Source: Isoperla grammatica (Eukaryota; Arthropoda; Insecta; Plecoptera; Perlodidae). From it: a stretch of DNA of 64,000 bases. The number at the start of each line of letters is the position of its first letter. Position 1 is the first letter of the stretch. The notes under the pieces were generated by a model, which saw nothing but the letters and a program-made list of their open reading frames with translations, made no database searches and was not told the DNA's origin. The stretch spans positions 79,864,272-79,928,271 of the forward strand of contig OX246737.1 of the NCBI GenBank assembly GCA_945910005.1, given 5' to 3'. Both the position numbers and the translations under genes were made by a program. Positions 37,932 through 51,900 of the stretch are shown piece by piece.

Positions 37932-38586
37932 CGAGGGGATACCCAAAAATAACCGGAATTGCGTTATCGTGGGCGGAGCTTCCGTAGTACGCGGTTCTCC
38001 CGCTTGGGGAGCGTAAAGCGACTGTTCTCGAGTCAGTCTGCCAAGCGGCGTCACTTCGGAAAGTTGTGTTTCGTCTTCATGAAGTTTTTCGTGGAAGCTG
38101 CTTCGCATGCTCCTCGGTTTCTTTAACTAATCGTGCAATTGTACATTACATTTTTAAAAAAATTGCACCATTGAAGAGATCGAGAAGTTGTCTGGACTCT
38201 GGAGTGACTTGAAGCTCGGTTAAGCGAAATTTATCGGAAGATCGGAAGCTTTGAGGATGAGAATTTTCGCTGCAAAGTTTATGCTTCGGCTCTTGACTCC
38301 TAAGCAAAAAGGGGGTCGCGTGGAAGCATGCCGTGCTTTGAAATAATAGTCCCAAACCGACTCATATTTGTTTTCCTAGATCGTTTTTTCTTTGTTTTTT
38401 TTTACCGTTTACCGAGGACGGGCGGAACAGCTTTTACGAAAACTTCACAAAGATAAAAACAAGCAAAGCCGCTTGACAGACTGACTCGGGAAGAGTCGCT
38501 TTATTATCTCCTAGCGGGAAAACCGCGTATTACTGAAGCTCCAAACTCCGCAATGCCATTCCGTCTACTTTTTTGGTACCCCCTCG
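37932..38586 (+). mobile_element. Mariner deletion derivative, 655 bp
   Basis: Ends CGAGGGGATACCCAAAAA and (reverse complement) CGAGGGGGTACCAAAAAA, each next to TA, the Tc1/mariner target. The inverted repeats are long (about 180-200 bp, imperfect). The centre keeps part of a mariner transposase. It is inserted in the degenerate ~150-bp repeat, so it is younger than that array. Confidence 0.85.
38248..38346 (+). pseudogene. Mariner transposase remnant
   Basis: The frame reads ALRMRIFAAKFMLRLLTPKQ and GGRVEACRALK, then a stop. It resembles the (V)xAKFVPRLLTxEQKxxRVxxCxxL segment upstream of the first catalytic Asp in mariner transposases. All three catalytic acidic residues are missing, so it cannot be active. 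Confidence 0.7.
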
Positions 38587-38850
38587 TATATCTTGAAAGC
38601 GGGAGACGTTACAGACGTGCAAATTTGGACGCTACATTCTTCTTGAATAATGAAGAAACATGTATTTTACCATTATTCCAAAATCAAGTTAAGACGGGTG
38701 AACGGGGAGGGAGGGGGGGGGGGGGGCGAAACGATTATCTAAAAATCTCAAAAACGCTTATTATTGTTTGTATTTCCGCAAAATACAAAATATGTAACTG
38801 CATTGATTCAAAATGTTATATAATGTAAAACCCTTCGTAAACTTTTAGAT

Positions 38851-39902
38851 AATCGGTTCTACTCTTTATCTATCAAGCAAAACCGCAACATACATTGGGC
38901 TGCTGTGCACTGTATACACACGCTTTGCTTAATGCTTATGTCTATACAAGAGTCGGTATACTAATGTTCATAAAGCTGTAATACTCCTGTTTAAAAGTCC
39001 CTGCGCGTCTATACGCGTCATTAATATTCACCTTCAACAGCTCGAACGGAATCTCAGTTACGTTTTGCATGTGCTTAAAACGTGTATATACATTGATGTT
39101 AACGGGCAATTGTCTGTTTCAGAACTAGACTAAAGGCAAACAATTGCGTTAGAAAGCAAAACGATGTGCATGTTTCAGCATTACAATGTACTCTATGTAC
39201 TCTCGTTTACTCTACTAAAACGAACAACACTTTTTATATTAGTTACAATGAATGAATGAATGTCCGTGTCCGGCTCAGATGCATCCAGCCCAAAAAACAG
39301 CGGCATGTGTTATAATTATATAATTATACCCGAAACGGCATATTTTGGGAAATTCGTAACAAATTGTTTATTTTGCTAAGCATGAGCATTGCAAAACGTC
39401 GACATAATACCTAATATGCCTAGAATTTACATTGGGGTAGAACCTAAACATTTCATCTAATCTAATATATAATTTACATTCATCAAACTTTGTTAATCTC
39501 AGATTGGTACGGTTCCACAAGAGTACACAATTGTAATGGATTTTTAATTAATCGATAGTTTCATGAATATATCTAAAACGTTAACTTCACGATCGAATTG
39601 GAAAAATATAACATACAAATACACAATAATACATATAATGTATGTTTCAAAATTGGTGGTACCCAAGGTGATAAAAACAAAATCTATTCAACTCGTCCTT
39701 AAATCAATATCTATATTACAGCAAATAACTGTTACAAACGTTCACTAGAGGGTGGTATAACGAGCCATACTTTAGGGGAAGACGTGAATGGGAGACGGGG
39801 GTTGGGGGTAAAGGTGTAGGAGTCTTCGATGTGCGGTGACCGGACGATTTGCTAAGTGGACACTTTGTCAGGTAAATGTATCAATCAATTCACGGTGAAG
39901 CT
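38851..39902. other. AT-rich unique sequence
   Basis: No gene is supported. A TATAATTATATAATTATA stretch (~39310) and ATGAATGAATGAATG (~39248) are simple-sequence patches. Confidence 0.5.
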
Positions 39903-42900
39903 AGAACAATTCGCCAGGGGGCTAGGACACTTAGTAGGCTATATTGTGACGTCACTTAGAGTCTAGGACAACTTGCCAGGCTATACTGTGACGTCACTAG
40001 AGTCTAGGACCACTTGCCAGGCTAGACTGTGACGTCACTTAGAGTCTAGGACAACTTGCCAGGCTAGAATGTGACGTCACTTAGAGGCTAGGACAACTTG
40101 CCAGGCTAGACTGTGACGTCACTTAGAGGCTAGGACAACATGCCAGGCTAGACTGTGACGTCACTTAGAGTCTAGGACAACTTGCCAGGCTAGACTGTGA
40201 CGTCACTTAGAGGCTAGGACAACTTGCCAGGCTAGACTGTGACGTCACTTAGAGTCTAGGAACACTTGCCAGGCTAGACTGTGACGTCACTTAGAGGCTA
40301 GGACAACTTGCCAGGCTAGACTGTGACGTCACTTAGAGTATAGGACAACTTGCCAGGCTAGACTGTGACGTCACTTAGAGTCTAGGACAACTTGCCAGGC
40401 TAGACTGTGACGTCACTAGAGGCTAGGACAACTTGCCAGGATAGACTGTGACGTCACTAAGGTCTAGGACAACTTGCCAGGCTAGACTGTGACGTCACTT
40501 AGAGGCTAGGACAACTTGCCAGGCTAGACTGTGACGTCACTAAGGTCTAAGACAACTTGCCAGGCTAGACTGTGACGTCACTAGAGGCTAGGACAACTTG
40601 CCAGGCTAGACTGTGACGTCACTAAGGTCTAGGACAACTTGCCAGGCTAGACTGTGACGTCACTTAGAGGCTAGGACAACTTGCCAGGCTAGACTGTGAC
40701 GTCACTTAGAGTCTAGGACAACTTGCCAGGCTAGCCTGTGTTTCACTTAGAGTCTAGGACAACTTGCCAGGCTAGACTGTGACGTCACTAAGGTCTAGGA
40801 CAACTTGCCAGGCTAGACTGTGACGTCACTTAGAGTCTAGGACAACTTGCCAGGCTAGACTGTGACGTCACTAAGGTCTTGGACAACTTGCCAGGCTAGA
40901 CTGTGACGTCACTTAGAGTCTAGGACAACTTGCCAGGCTAACCTGTGACGTCACTTAGAATCTAGGACAACTTACCAGGGTAGACTGTGACGTCACTTAG
41001 AGTCTAGGACAACTTGCCAGGGTAGACTGTGACGTCACTAAGGTCTAGGACAACTTGCCAGGCTAGACTGTGACGTCACTAAGGTCTAGGACAACTTGCC
41101 AGGCTAGACTGTGACGTCACTAAGGTCTAGGACAACTTGCCAGGCTAGACTGTGACGTCACTAAGGTCTAGGACAACTTGCCAGGCTAGACTGTGACGTC
41201 ACTAAGGTCTAGGACAACTTGCCAGGCTAGACTGTGACGTCACTTAGAGTCTAGGACAACTTGCCAGGCTAACCTGTGACGTCACTTAGAGTCTAGGACA
41301 ACTTGCCAGGGTAGACTGTGACGTCACTAACGTCAAGGACAACTTGCCAGGCTAGACTGTGACGTCACTAAGGTCTAGGACAACTTGCCAGGCTAGACTG
41401 TGACGTCACTTAGAGTCTAGGACAACTTGCCAGGCTAGACTGTGACGTCACTTAGAGTCTAGGACAACTTGCCAGGCTAGACTGTGACGTCACTTAGAGT
41501 CTAGGACAACTTGCCAGGCTAGACTGTGACGTCACTTAGAGTCTAGGACAACTTGCCAGGCTAGACTGTGACGTCACTTAGAGGCTAGGACAACTTGCCA
41601 GGCTAGACTGTGACGTCACTAAGGTCTAGGACAACTTGCCAGGCTAGACTGTGACGTCACTTAGAGTCTAGGACAACTTGCCAGGCTAGACTGTGACGTC
41701 ACTAAGGTCTTGGACAACTTGCCAGGCTAGACTGTGACGTCACTTAGAGTCTAGGACAACTTGCCAGGCTAGACTGTGACGTCACTAAGGTCTAGGACAA
41801 CTTGCCAGGCTAGACTGTGACGTCACTTAGAGTCTAGGACAACTTGCCAGGCTAACCTGTGACGTCACTTAGAGTCTAGGACAACTTGCCGGGCTAGACT
41901 GTGACGTCACTAGATTCTAGGACAACTTGCCAGGCTCGACTGTGACGTCACTTAGAGGCTAGGACAACTTGCCAGGCTAGACTGTGACGTCACTTAGAGT
42001 CTAGGACAACTTGCCAGGCTAGACTGTGACGTCACTTAGAGTCTAGGACAACTTGCCAGGCTAGACTGTTACGTCACTTAGAGTCTAGGACAACTTGCCA
42101 GGCTAGACTGTGACGTCACTTAGAGTCTAGGACAACTTGCCAGGCTAGACTGTGACGTCACTTAGAGTCTAGAAAAACTTGCCAGGCTGGACTGTGACGT
42201 CACTAGATTCTAGGACAACTTGCCAGGCTCGACTGTGACGTCACTAGAGACTAGGACAACTTGCCAGGCTAGACTGTGACGTCACTAGAGACTAGGACAA
42301 CTTGCCAGGCTAGACTGTGATGTCACTTAGAGTCTAGGACAACTTGCCAGGCTAGACTGTGACGTCACTAAGAGACTAGGACAACTTGCCAGGCTAGACT
42401 GTGACGTCACTTAGAGTCTAGGACAACTTGCCAGGCTGGACTGTGACGTCACTAGAGGCTAGGACAACTTGCCAGGCTAGACTGTGACGTCACTTAGAGG
42501 CTAGGACAACTTGCCAGGCTAGACGGTGACGTCACTTAGAGGCTAGGACAACTTGCCAGGCTAGACTGTGACGTCACTTAGATTCTAGGACAACTTGCCA
42601 GGCTAGACTGTGACATCACTAAGAGACTTGGACAACTTGCCAGGCTAGACTGTGACGTCACTTAGAGGCTAGGACAACTTGCCAGGCTAGACTGTGACGT
42701 CACTTAGAGTCTAGGACAACTTGCCAGGCTAGACTGTGACGTCACTAAGGTCTAGGACAACTTGCCAGGCTAGACTGTGACGTCACTTAGAGTCTAGGAC
42801 AACTTGCCAGGCTAGACTGTGACGTCACTTAGAGGCTAGGACAACTTGCCAGGCTAGACTGTGACGTCACTTAGAGTCTAGGACAACTTGCCAGGCTAGA

Positions 42901-45900
42901 CTGTGACGTCACTAAGGTCTAGGACAACTTGCCAGGCTAGACTGTGACGTCACTTAGAGGCTAGGACAACTTGCCAGGCTAGACTGTGACGTCACTAGAG
43001 ACTAGGACAACTTGCCAGGCTACACTGTGACGTCACTTAGAGGCAAGGACAACTTGCCAGGCTAGACTGTGGCGTCACTTAGAGGCTAGGACAACTTGCC
43101 AGGCTAGACTGTGACGTCACTAAGAGACTAGGACAACTTGCCAGGCTAGACTGTGATGTCACTTAGAGACTTGGACAACTTGCCAGGCTGGACTGTGACG
43201 TCACTAAGAGTCTAGGACAACTTGCCAGGCTGGACTGTGACGTCACTAGAGACTAGGACAACTTGCCAGGCTAGACTGTGATGTCACTTAGAGTCTAGGA
43301 CAACTTGCCAGGCTAGACTATGACGTCACTTAGAGTCTAGGACAACTTGCCAGGCTAGACTGGGACGTCACTAAGGTCGAGGACAACTTGCCAGGCTAGA
43401 CTGTGACGTCACTAAGAGTCTAGGACAACTGGCCAGGCTAGACTGTGACGTCAATAAGGTCTAGGACAACTTGCCAGGGTAGACTGTGACGTCACTTAGA
43501 GGCTAGGACAACTTGCCAGGCTAGACTGTGACGTCACTTAGAGGCTAGGACAATTGCCAGACTAGATTGTGACGTCACTTCGAGGCTAGGACAACTTGCC
43601 AGGCTAGACTGTGACGTCACTCAGAGTCTAGGACAACTTGCCAGGCTAGACTGTGACGTCACTTAGAGGCTAGGACAACTTGCCAGGCTAGACTGTGACG
43701 TCACTTAGAGGCTAGGACAACTTGCCAGGCTAGACTGTGACGTCACTTAGAGTCTAGGACAACTTGCCAGGCTAGACTAAGACGTCACTTAGAGTCTAGG
43801 ACAACTTGCCAGGCTAGACTGTGACGTCACTTAAAGGCTAGGACAACTTGCCAGGCTAGACTGTGACGTCACTTAGAGTCTAGGACAACTTGCCAGGCTA
43901 GATTGTGTCGTCACTAAGGTCTAGGACAACTTGCCAGGCTAGACTGTGACGTCACTTAGAGTCTAGGACAACTTGCCAGGCTAGACTGTGACGTCACTAA
44001 GAGTCTAGGACAACTTGCCAGGCTAGACTGTGACGTCACTTAGAGGCTAGGACAACTTGCCAGGCTAGACTGTGACGTCACTTAGAGACTAGGACAACTT
44101 GCCAGGCTAGATTGTGACGTCACTTAGAGTCTGGGACAACTTGCCAGGCTAGACTGTGATGTCACTTAGAGGCTAGGACAACTTGCCAGGCTAGACTGTG
44201 ACGTCACTTAGAGGCTAGGACAACTTGCCAGGCTAGACTGTGACGTCACTTAGAGGCTAGGACAACTTGCCAGGCTAGACTGTGACGTCACTTAGAGGGT
44301 ACGACAACTTGCCAGGCTAGACTGTGACGTCACTTAGAAGCTAGGACAACTTGCCAGGCTAGACTGTGACGTCACTTAGAGGCTAGGACAACTTGCCAGG
44401 CTAGATTGTGACGTCACTTAGAGTCTAGGACAACTTGCCAGGCTAACTGTGACGTCACTTAGAGGCTAGGACAACTTGCCAGGCTAGACTGTGACGTCAC
44501 TTAGAGGCAAGGGCAACTTGCCAGGCTAGACTGTGACGTCACTTAGAGGCTAGGACAACTTGCCAGGCTAGACTGTGACGTCACTTAGAGTCTAGGACAA
44601 CTTGCCAGGGTAGACTGTGACGTCACTTAGAGTCTAGGACAACTTGCCAGGCTAGACTGTGACGTCACTTAGAGACTAGGACAACTTGCCAGGCTAGACT
44701 GTGACGTCACTTAGAGGCTAGGACAACTTGCCAGGCTAGACTGTGACGTTACTTAGAGTCTTGGCAAACTTGCCAGGCTAGACTGTGACGTCACTAAGAG
44801 TCTACGACAACTTGCCAGGGTAGACTGTGACGTCACTAAAGTCTACGACAACTTGCCAGGCTAGACTGTGACGTCACTTAGAGTCTAGGACAACTTGCCA
44901 GGCTTGACTGTGACGTCACTAAGGTCTAGGACAACTTGCCAGGCTTGACTGTGACGTCACTTAGAGGCTACGACAACTTGCCAGGCTAGACTGTGACGTC
45001 ACTTAGAGTCTAGGACAACTTGCCAGGCTAGACGGTGACGTCACTAAGGTCTAGGACAACTTGCCAGGCTAGACTGTGACGTCACTTAGGTCTAGGACAA
45101 CTTGCAAGGCTAGACTGTGACGTCACTAAGGTCTAGGACAACTTGCCAGGCTAGACTGCGACGTCACTTAGAGTCTAGGACAACTTGCCAGGCTATCCTG
45201 TGACGTCACTTAGAGTCTAGGACAACTTACCAGGCTAGACTGTGACGTCACTAGATTCTAGGACAACTTGCCAGGCTCGACTGTGACGTCACTTAGAGGC
45301 TAGGACAACTTGCCAGGCTAGACTGTGACGTCACTTAGAGTCTAGGACAACTTGCCAGGCTAGACTGTGACGTCACTTAGAGTCTAGGACAACTTGCCAG
45401 GCTAGACTGTGACGTCACTTAGAGTCTAGGACAACTTGCCAGGCTAGACTGTGACTTCACTTAGAGTCTAGGACAACTTGCCAGGCTGGACTGTGACGTC
45501 ACTAGATTCTAGGACAACTTGCCAGGCTCGACTGTGACGTCACTAGAGACTAGGACAACTTGCCAGGCTAGACTGTGGCGTCACTTAGAGTCTAGGACAA
45601 CTTGCCAGGCTAGACTGTGACGTCACTAAGAGACTAGGACAACTTGCCAGGCTAGACTGTGACGTCACTTAGAGGCTAGGACAACTTGCCAGGCTAGACT
45701 GTGACGTCACTTAGAGTCTAGGACAACTTGCCAGGCTAGACTGTGACGTCACTTAGAGGCTAGGACAACTTGCCAGGCTGGACTGTGACGTCACTTAGAG
45801 GCTAGGACAACTTGCCAGGCTAGACTGTGACGTCACTTAGAGGCTAGGACAACTTGCCAGGCTGGACTGTGACGTCACTTAGAGGCTAGGACAACTTGCC

Positions 45901-48900
45901 AGGCTAGACTGTGACGTCACTAGAGACTAGGACAACTTGCCAGGCTAGACTGTGACGTCACTTAGAGGCTAGGACAACTTGCCAGGCTGGACTGTGACGT
46001 CACTAAAGACTTGGACAACTTGCCAGGCTAGACTGTGACGTCACTTAGAGGCAAGGACAACTTGCCAGGCTAGACTGTGACGTCACTTAGAGGCAAGGAC
46101 ATTTGCGAGGCTAGACTGTGACGTCACTTAGAGGCAAGGACAACTTGCCAGGCTGGACTGTGACGTCACTAGAGACTAGGACAACTTGCCAGGCTAGACT
46201 GTGACGTCACTTAGAGGCAAGGACAACTTGCCAGGCTAGACTGTGACGTCACTTAGAGGCTAGGACAACTTGCCAGGCTAGACTGTGACGTCACTTAGAT
46301 TCTAGGACAACTTGCCAGGCTAGACTGTGACGTCACTAAGAGACTAGGACAACTTGCCAGGCTAGACTGTGACGTCACTTAGAGGCTAGGACAACTTGCC
46401 AGGCTAGACTGTGACGTCATTTAGAGGCTAGGACAACTTGCCGGGCTGGACTGTGACGTCACTAAGAGTCTAGGACAACTTGCCAGGCTAGACTGTGACG
46501 TCACTTAGAGTCTAGGACAACTTGCCAGGCTACACTGTGACGTCACTAGAGACTAGGACAACTTGCCAGGCTAGACTGTGATGTCACTTAGAGTCTAGGA
46601 CAACTTGCCAGGCTAGACTGTGACGTCACTAAGAGTCTAGGACAACTTGCCAGGCTAGACTGTGACGTCACTTAGAGTCTAGGACAACTTGCCAGGCTAG
46701 ACTGTGACGTCACTAAGAGACTAGGACAACTTGCCAGGCTAGACTGTGACGTCACTTAGAGTCTAGGACAACTTGCCAGGCTATACTGTGACGTCACTAG
46801 AGGCTAGGACAACTTGCCAGGCTAGACTGTGACGTCACTTAGAGGCTAGGACAACTTGCCAGGCTAGACGGTGACGTCACTTAGAGGCTAGGACAACTTG
46901 CCAGGCTAGACTGTGACGTCACTTAGATTCTAGGACAACTTTCCAGGCTAGACTGTGACGTCACTAAGAGACTAGGACAACTTGCCAGGCTAGACTGTGA
47001 CGTCACTTAGAGGCTAGGACAACTTGCCAGGCTAGACTGTGACGTCACTTAGAGTCTAGGACAACTTGCCAGGCTAGACTGTGACGTCACTAACAGTCTA
47101 GGACAACTTGCCAGGCTAGACTGTGACGTCACTAAGGTCTAGGACAACTTGCCAGGCTAGACTGTGACGTCACTTAGAGGCTAGGACAACTTGCCAGGCT
47201 ATACTGTGACGTCACTAGAGACTAGGACAACTTGCCAGGGTAGACTGTGACGTCACTTAGAGGCTAGGACAACTTGCCAGGCTAGACTGTGACGTCACTT
47301 AGATTCTAGGACAACTTGCCAGGCTAGACTGTGACGTCACTAAGAGACTAGGACAACTTGCCAGGCTAGACTGTGATGTCACTTAGAGACTTGGACAACT
47401 TGCCAGGCTAGACTGTGACGTCACTAGAGACTAGGACAACTTGCCAGGCTAGACTGTGACGTCACTTAGAGGCTAGGACAACTTGCCAGGCTAGACTGTG
47501 ACGTCACTTAGAGTCTAGGACAACTTGCCAGGCTAGACTGTGACGTCACTAGAGACTAGGACAACTTGCCAGGCTAGACTGTGACGTCACTTAGAGGCTA
47601 GGACAACTTGCCAGGCTAGACTGTGACGTCACTTAGAGTCTAGGACAACTTGCCAGGCTAGACTGTGACGTCACTAAGAGTCTAGGACAACTTGCCAGGC
47701 TAGACTGTGACGTCACTAAGGTCTAGGACAACTTGCCAGGCTAGACTGTGACGTCACTTAGAGGCTAGGACAACTTGCCAGGCTAGACTGTGACGTCACT
47801 AGAGACTAGGACAACTTGCCAGGCTGGACTGTGACGTCACTAAGAGTCTAGGACAACTTGCCAGGCTAGACTGTGACGTCACTTAGAGTCTAGGACAACT
47901 TGCCAGGCTAGACTGTGACGTCACTTAGAGTCAAGGACAACTTGCCAGGCCAGATTGTGACGACACTTAGAGGATAGGACAACTTGCCAGGCTAGACTGT
48001 GACGTCACTTAGAGGCTACGACAACTTGCCAGGCTAGACTGTGACGTCACTAAGAGTCTAGGACAACTTGCCAGGCTGGACTGTGACGTCACTCGAGACT
48101 AGGACAACTTGCCAGGCTAGACTGTGATGTCACTTAGAGTCTAGGACAACTTGCCAGGCTAGACTATGACGTCACTTAGAGTCTAGGACAACTTGCCAGG
48201 CTAGACTGTGACGTCACTAACGTCTAGGACAACTTGCCAGGCTAGACTGTGACGTCACTTAGAGTCTTGGACAACTGGCCACGCTAGACTGTGACGTCAC
48301 TAAGGTCTAGGACAACTTGCCAGGGTAGACTGTGACGTCACTTAGAGGCTAGGACAACTTGCCAGGCTAGACTGTGACGTCACTTAGAGGCTAGGACAAT
48401 TGCCAGGCTAGACTGTGACGTCACTTCGAGGCTAGGACAACTTGCCAGGGTAGACTGTGACTTCACTCAGAGTCTAGGACAACTTGCCAGGCTAGACTGT
48501 GACGTCACTTAGAGGCTAGGACAACTTGCCAGGCTAGACTGTGACGTCACTTAGAGGCTAGGACAACTTGCCAGGCTAGACTGTGACGTCACTTAGAGTC
48601 TAGGACAACTTGCCAGGCTAGACTAAGACGTCACTTAGAGTCTAGGACAACTTGCCAGGCTAGACTGTGACGTCACTTAGAGGCTAGGACAACTTGCCAG
48701 GCTAGACTGTGACGTCACTTAGAGTCTAGGACAACTTGCCAGGCTAGATTGTGTCGTCACTAAGGTCTAGGACAACTTGCCAGGCTAGACTGTGACGTCA
48801 CTTAGAGGCTAGGACAACTTGCCAGGGTAGACTGTGACGTCACTTAGAGTCTAGGACAACTTGCCAGGCTAGACTGTGACGTCACTAAGAGTCTAGGACA

Positions 48901-51900
48901 ACTTGCCAGGCTAGACTGTGACGTCACTTAGAGGCTAGGACAACTTGCCAGGCTAGACTGTGACGTCACTTAGAGGCTAGGACAACTTGCCAGGCTAGAC
49001 TGTGACGTCACTTAGAGGCTAGGACAACTTGCCAGGCTAGATTGTGACGTCACTTAGAGTCTAGGACAACTTGCCAGGCTAGACTGTGATGTCACTTAGA
49101 GGCTAGGACAACTTGCCAGGCTAGACTGTGACGTCACTAAGAGGCTAGGACAACTTGCCAGGCTAGACTGTGACGTCACTTAGAGGCTAGGACAACTTGC
49201 CAGGCTAGACTGTGACGTCACTTAGAGGCTACGACAACTTGCCAGGCTAGACTGTGACGTCACTTAGAGGCTAGGACAACTTGCCAGGCTAGACTGTGAC
49301 GTCACTTAGAGGCTAGGACAACTTGCCAGGCTAGATTGTGACGTCACTTAGAGTCTAGGACAACTTGCCAGGCTAACTGTGACGTCACTTAGAGGCTAGG
49401 ACAACTTGCCAGGCTAGACTGTGACGTCACTTAGAGGCTAGGACAACTTGCCAGGCTAGACTGTGACTTCACTAGAGTCTAGGACAACTTGCCAGGCTAG
49501 ACTGTGACGTCACTTAGAGTCTAGGACAACTTGCCAGGCTAGACTGTGACGTCACTTAGAGACTAGGACAACTTGCCAGGCTAGACTATGACGTCACTTA
49601 GAGGCTAGGACAACTTGCCAGACTAGACTGTGACGTCACTTAGAGGCTAGGACAACTTGCCAGGCTAGACTGTGACGTCACTTAGAGGCTAGGACAACTT
49701 GCCAGGCTAGACTGTGACGTCACTTAGTGGCTAGGACAACTTGCCAGACTAGACTGTGACGTCACATAGAGGCTAGGACAACTTGCCAGGCAAGACTGTG
49801 ACGTCACTTAGAGTCTAGGACAACTTGCCAGGCTAGACTGTGACGTCACTTAGAGTCTAGGACAACTCGCCAGGGTAGACTGTGACGTCACTTAGAGGCT
49901 AGGACAACTTGCCAGGCTAGACTGTGACGTCACTTAGAGTCTAGGACAACTTGCCAGGCTAGACTGTGACGTCACTTAGAGTCTAGGACAACTTGCCAGG
50001 GTAGACTGTGACGTCACTTTGAGTCTAGGACAACTTGCCAGGGTAGACTGTGACGTCACTTAGAGGCTAGGACAACTTGCCAGACTAGACTGTGACGTCA
50101 CTTAGAGTCTAGGACAACTTGCCAGGGTAGATTGTGACGTCACTTAGAGGCTAGGACAACTTGCCAGGCTAGACTGTGACGTCACTAGAGTCAAGGACAA
50201 CTTGCCGGGCTAGACTGTGACGTCACTTAGAGTCTAGGACAACTTGCCAGGCTTGACTTTGACGTCACTAAAGTCTAGGACAACTTGCTAGGCTGGACTG
50301 TGACGTCACTAAGGTCTAGGACAACTTGCTAGGCTGGACTGTGACGTCACTTAGAGACTAGGACAACTTGCCAGGCTAGACTGTGACGTCACTAAGGTCC
50401 AGGACAACTTGCCAGGCTAAACTGTGACGTCACTAAGAGTCTAGGACAACTTGCCAGGCTAGACTGTGACGTCACTTAGAGTCTAGGACAACTTGCCTGG
50501 CTAGACTGTGACGTCACTTAGAGTCTAGGACAACTTGCCAGGCTAGACTGTGACGTCACTAGAGACTAGGACAACTTGCCAGGCTAGACTGTGACGTCAC
50601 TTAGAGGCTAGGACAACTTGCCAGACTAGACTGTGACGTCACTTTGAGGCTAGGACAACTTGCCAGGCTAGACTGTGACGTCACTTAGAGGCTAGGACAA
50701 CTTGCCAGGCTAGACTGTGACGTCACTTAGAGGCTAGGACAACTTGCCAGGCTAGATTGTGACGTCACTTAGAAGCTAGGACAACTTGCCAGGCTACACT
50801 GTGACGTCACTTAGAGTCAAGGACAACTTGCCAGGCTAGACTGTGACGTCACTAGAGACTAGGACAACTTGCCAGGGTAGACTGTGACGTCACTAGAGTC
50901 TAGGACAACTTGCCAGGCTAGACTGTGACGTCACTAAGGTCTAGGACAACTTGCCAGGCTAGACTGTGACGTCACTTAGAGTCTAGAACAACTTGCCTGG
51001 CTAGACTGTGACGTCACTTAGAGTCTAGGACAACTTGCCAGGCTAGACTGTGACGTCACTTAGATTCTAGGACAACTTGCCAGGCTAGATTGTGACGTCA
51101 CTTAGAGGCTAGGACAACTTGCCAGGCTAGATTGTGACGTCACTTAGAAGCTAGGACAACTTGCCAGGCTAGATTGTGACGTCACTTAGAGTCTAGGACA
51201 ACTTGCCAGGCTAGACTGTGACGTCACTTAGAGGCTAGGACAACTTGCCAGGCTAGACTGTGACGTCACTAAGGTCTAGGACAACTTGCCAGGCTAGACT
51301 GTGATGTCATTTTGAGTCTTGGACAACTTACCAGGCTAGACTGCGACGTCACTTAGAGGCTAGGACAACTTGCCAGGCTAGATTGTGACGTCACTTAGAG
51401 GCTAGGACAACTTGCCAGGCTAGACTGTGACTTCACTAGAGACTAGGACAACTTGCCAGTCTAGACTGTGACGTCACTTAGAGGCTAGGACAACTTGCCA
51501 GGCTAGACTGTGACTTCACTAGAGACAAGGACATCTTGCCAGGCTAGACTGTGACGTCACTTAGAGTCTAGGACAACTTGCCAGGCTAGACTGTGACGTC
51601 ACTTAGAGTCTAGGACAACTTGCCAGGCTAGACTGTGACGTCACTTAGAGTCTAGGACAACTTGCCAGGCTAGACTGTGACGTCACTTAGAGGCTAGGAC
51701 AACTTGCAAGGCTAGACTGTGAGTTCACTAGAGTCAAGGACAACTTGCCAGGCTAGACTGTGACATCACTTAGAGGCTAGGACAACTTGCCAGGCTAGAC
51801 TGTGACGTCACTTAGAGTCCAGGACAACTTGCCAGGCTAGACTGTGACGTCACTTAGAGTCTAGGACAACTTGCCAGGCTAGACTGTGACGTCACTTAGA

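Larger units (their letters stand above)
37040..38850. repeat. Degenerate ~150-bp tandem repeat, copy 1
   Basis: The motifs GAAGATGTTACAGACGTG, TTTAGATTCTTCTTTAAA, AAACATGTGTTTTACCATTTT and AATCCAGTTAAGGGGGGTGA recur with ~140-162-bp spacing (37047, 37209, 37349, 37671, 37820). The period is kept across the mariner insertion (37932-38586) once its 655 bp are removed. Runs of G (e.g. 37898, 38703) sit at the same point of the unit. The same family is at 61190-62070. Confidence 0.8.
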
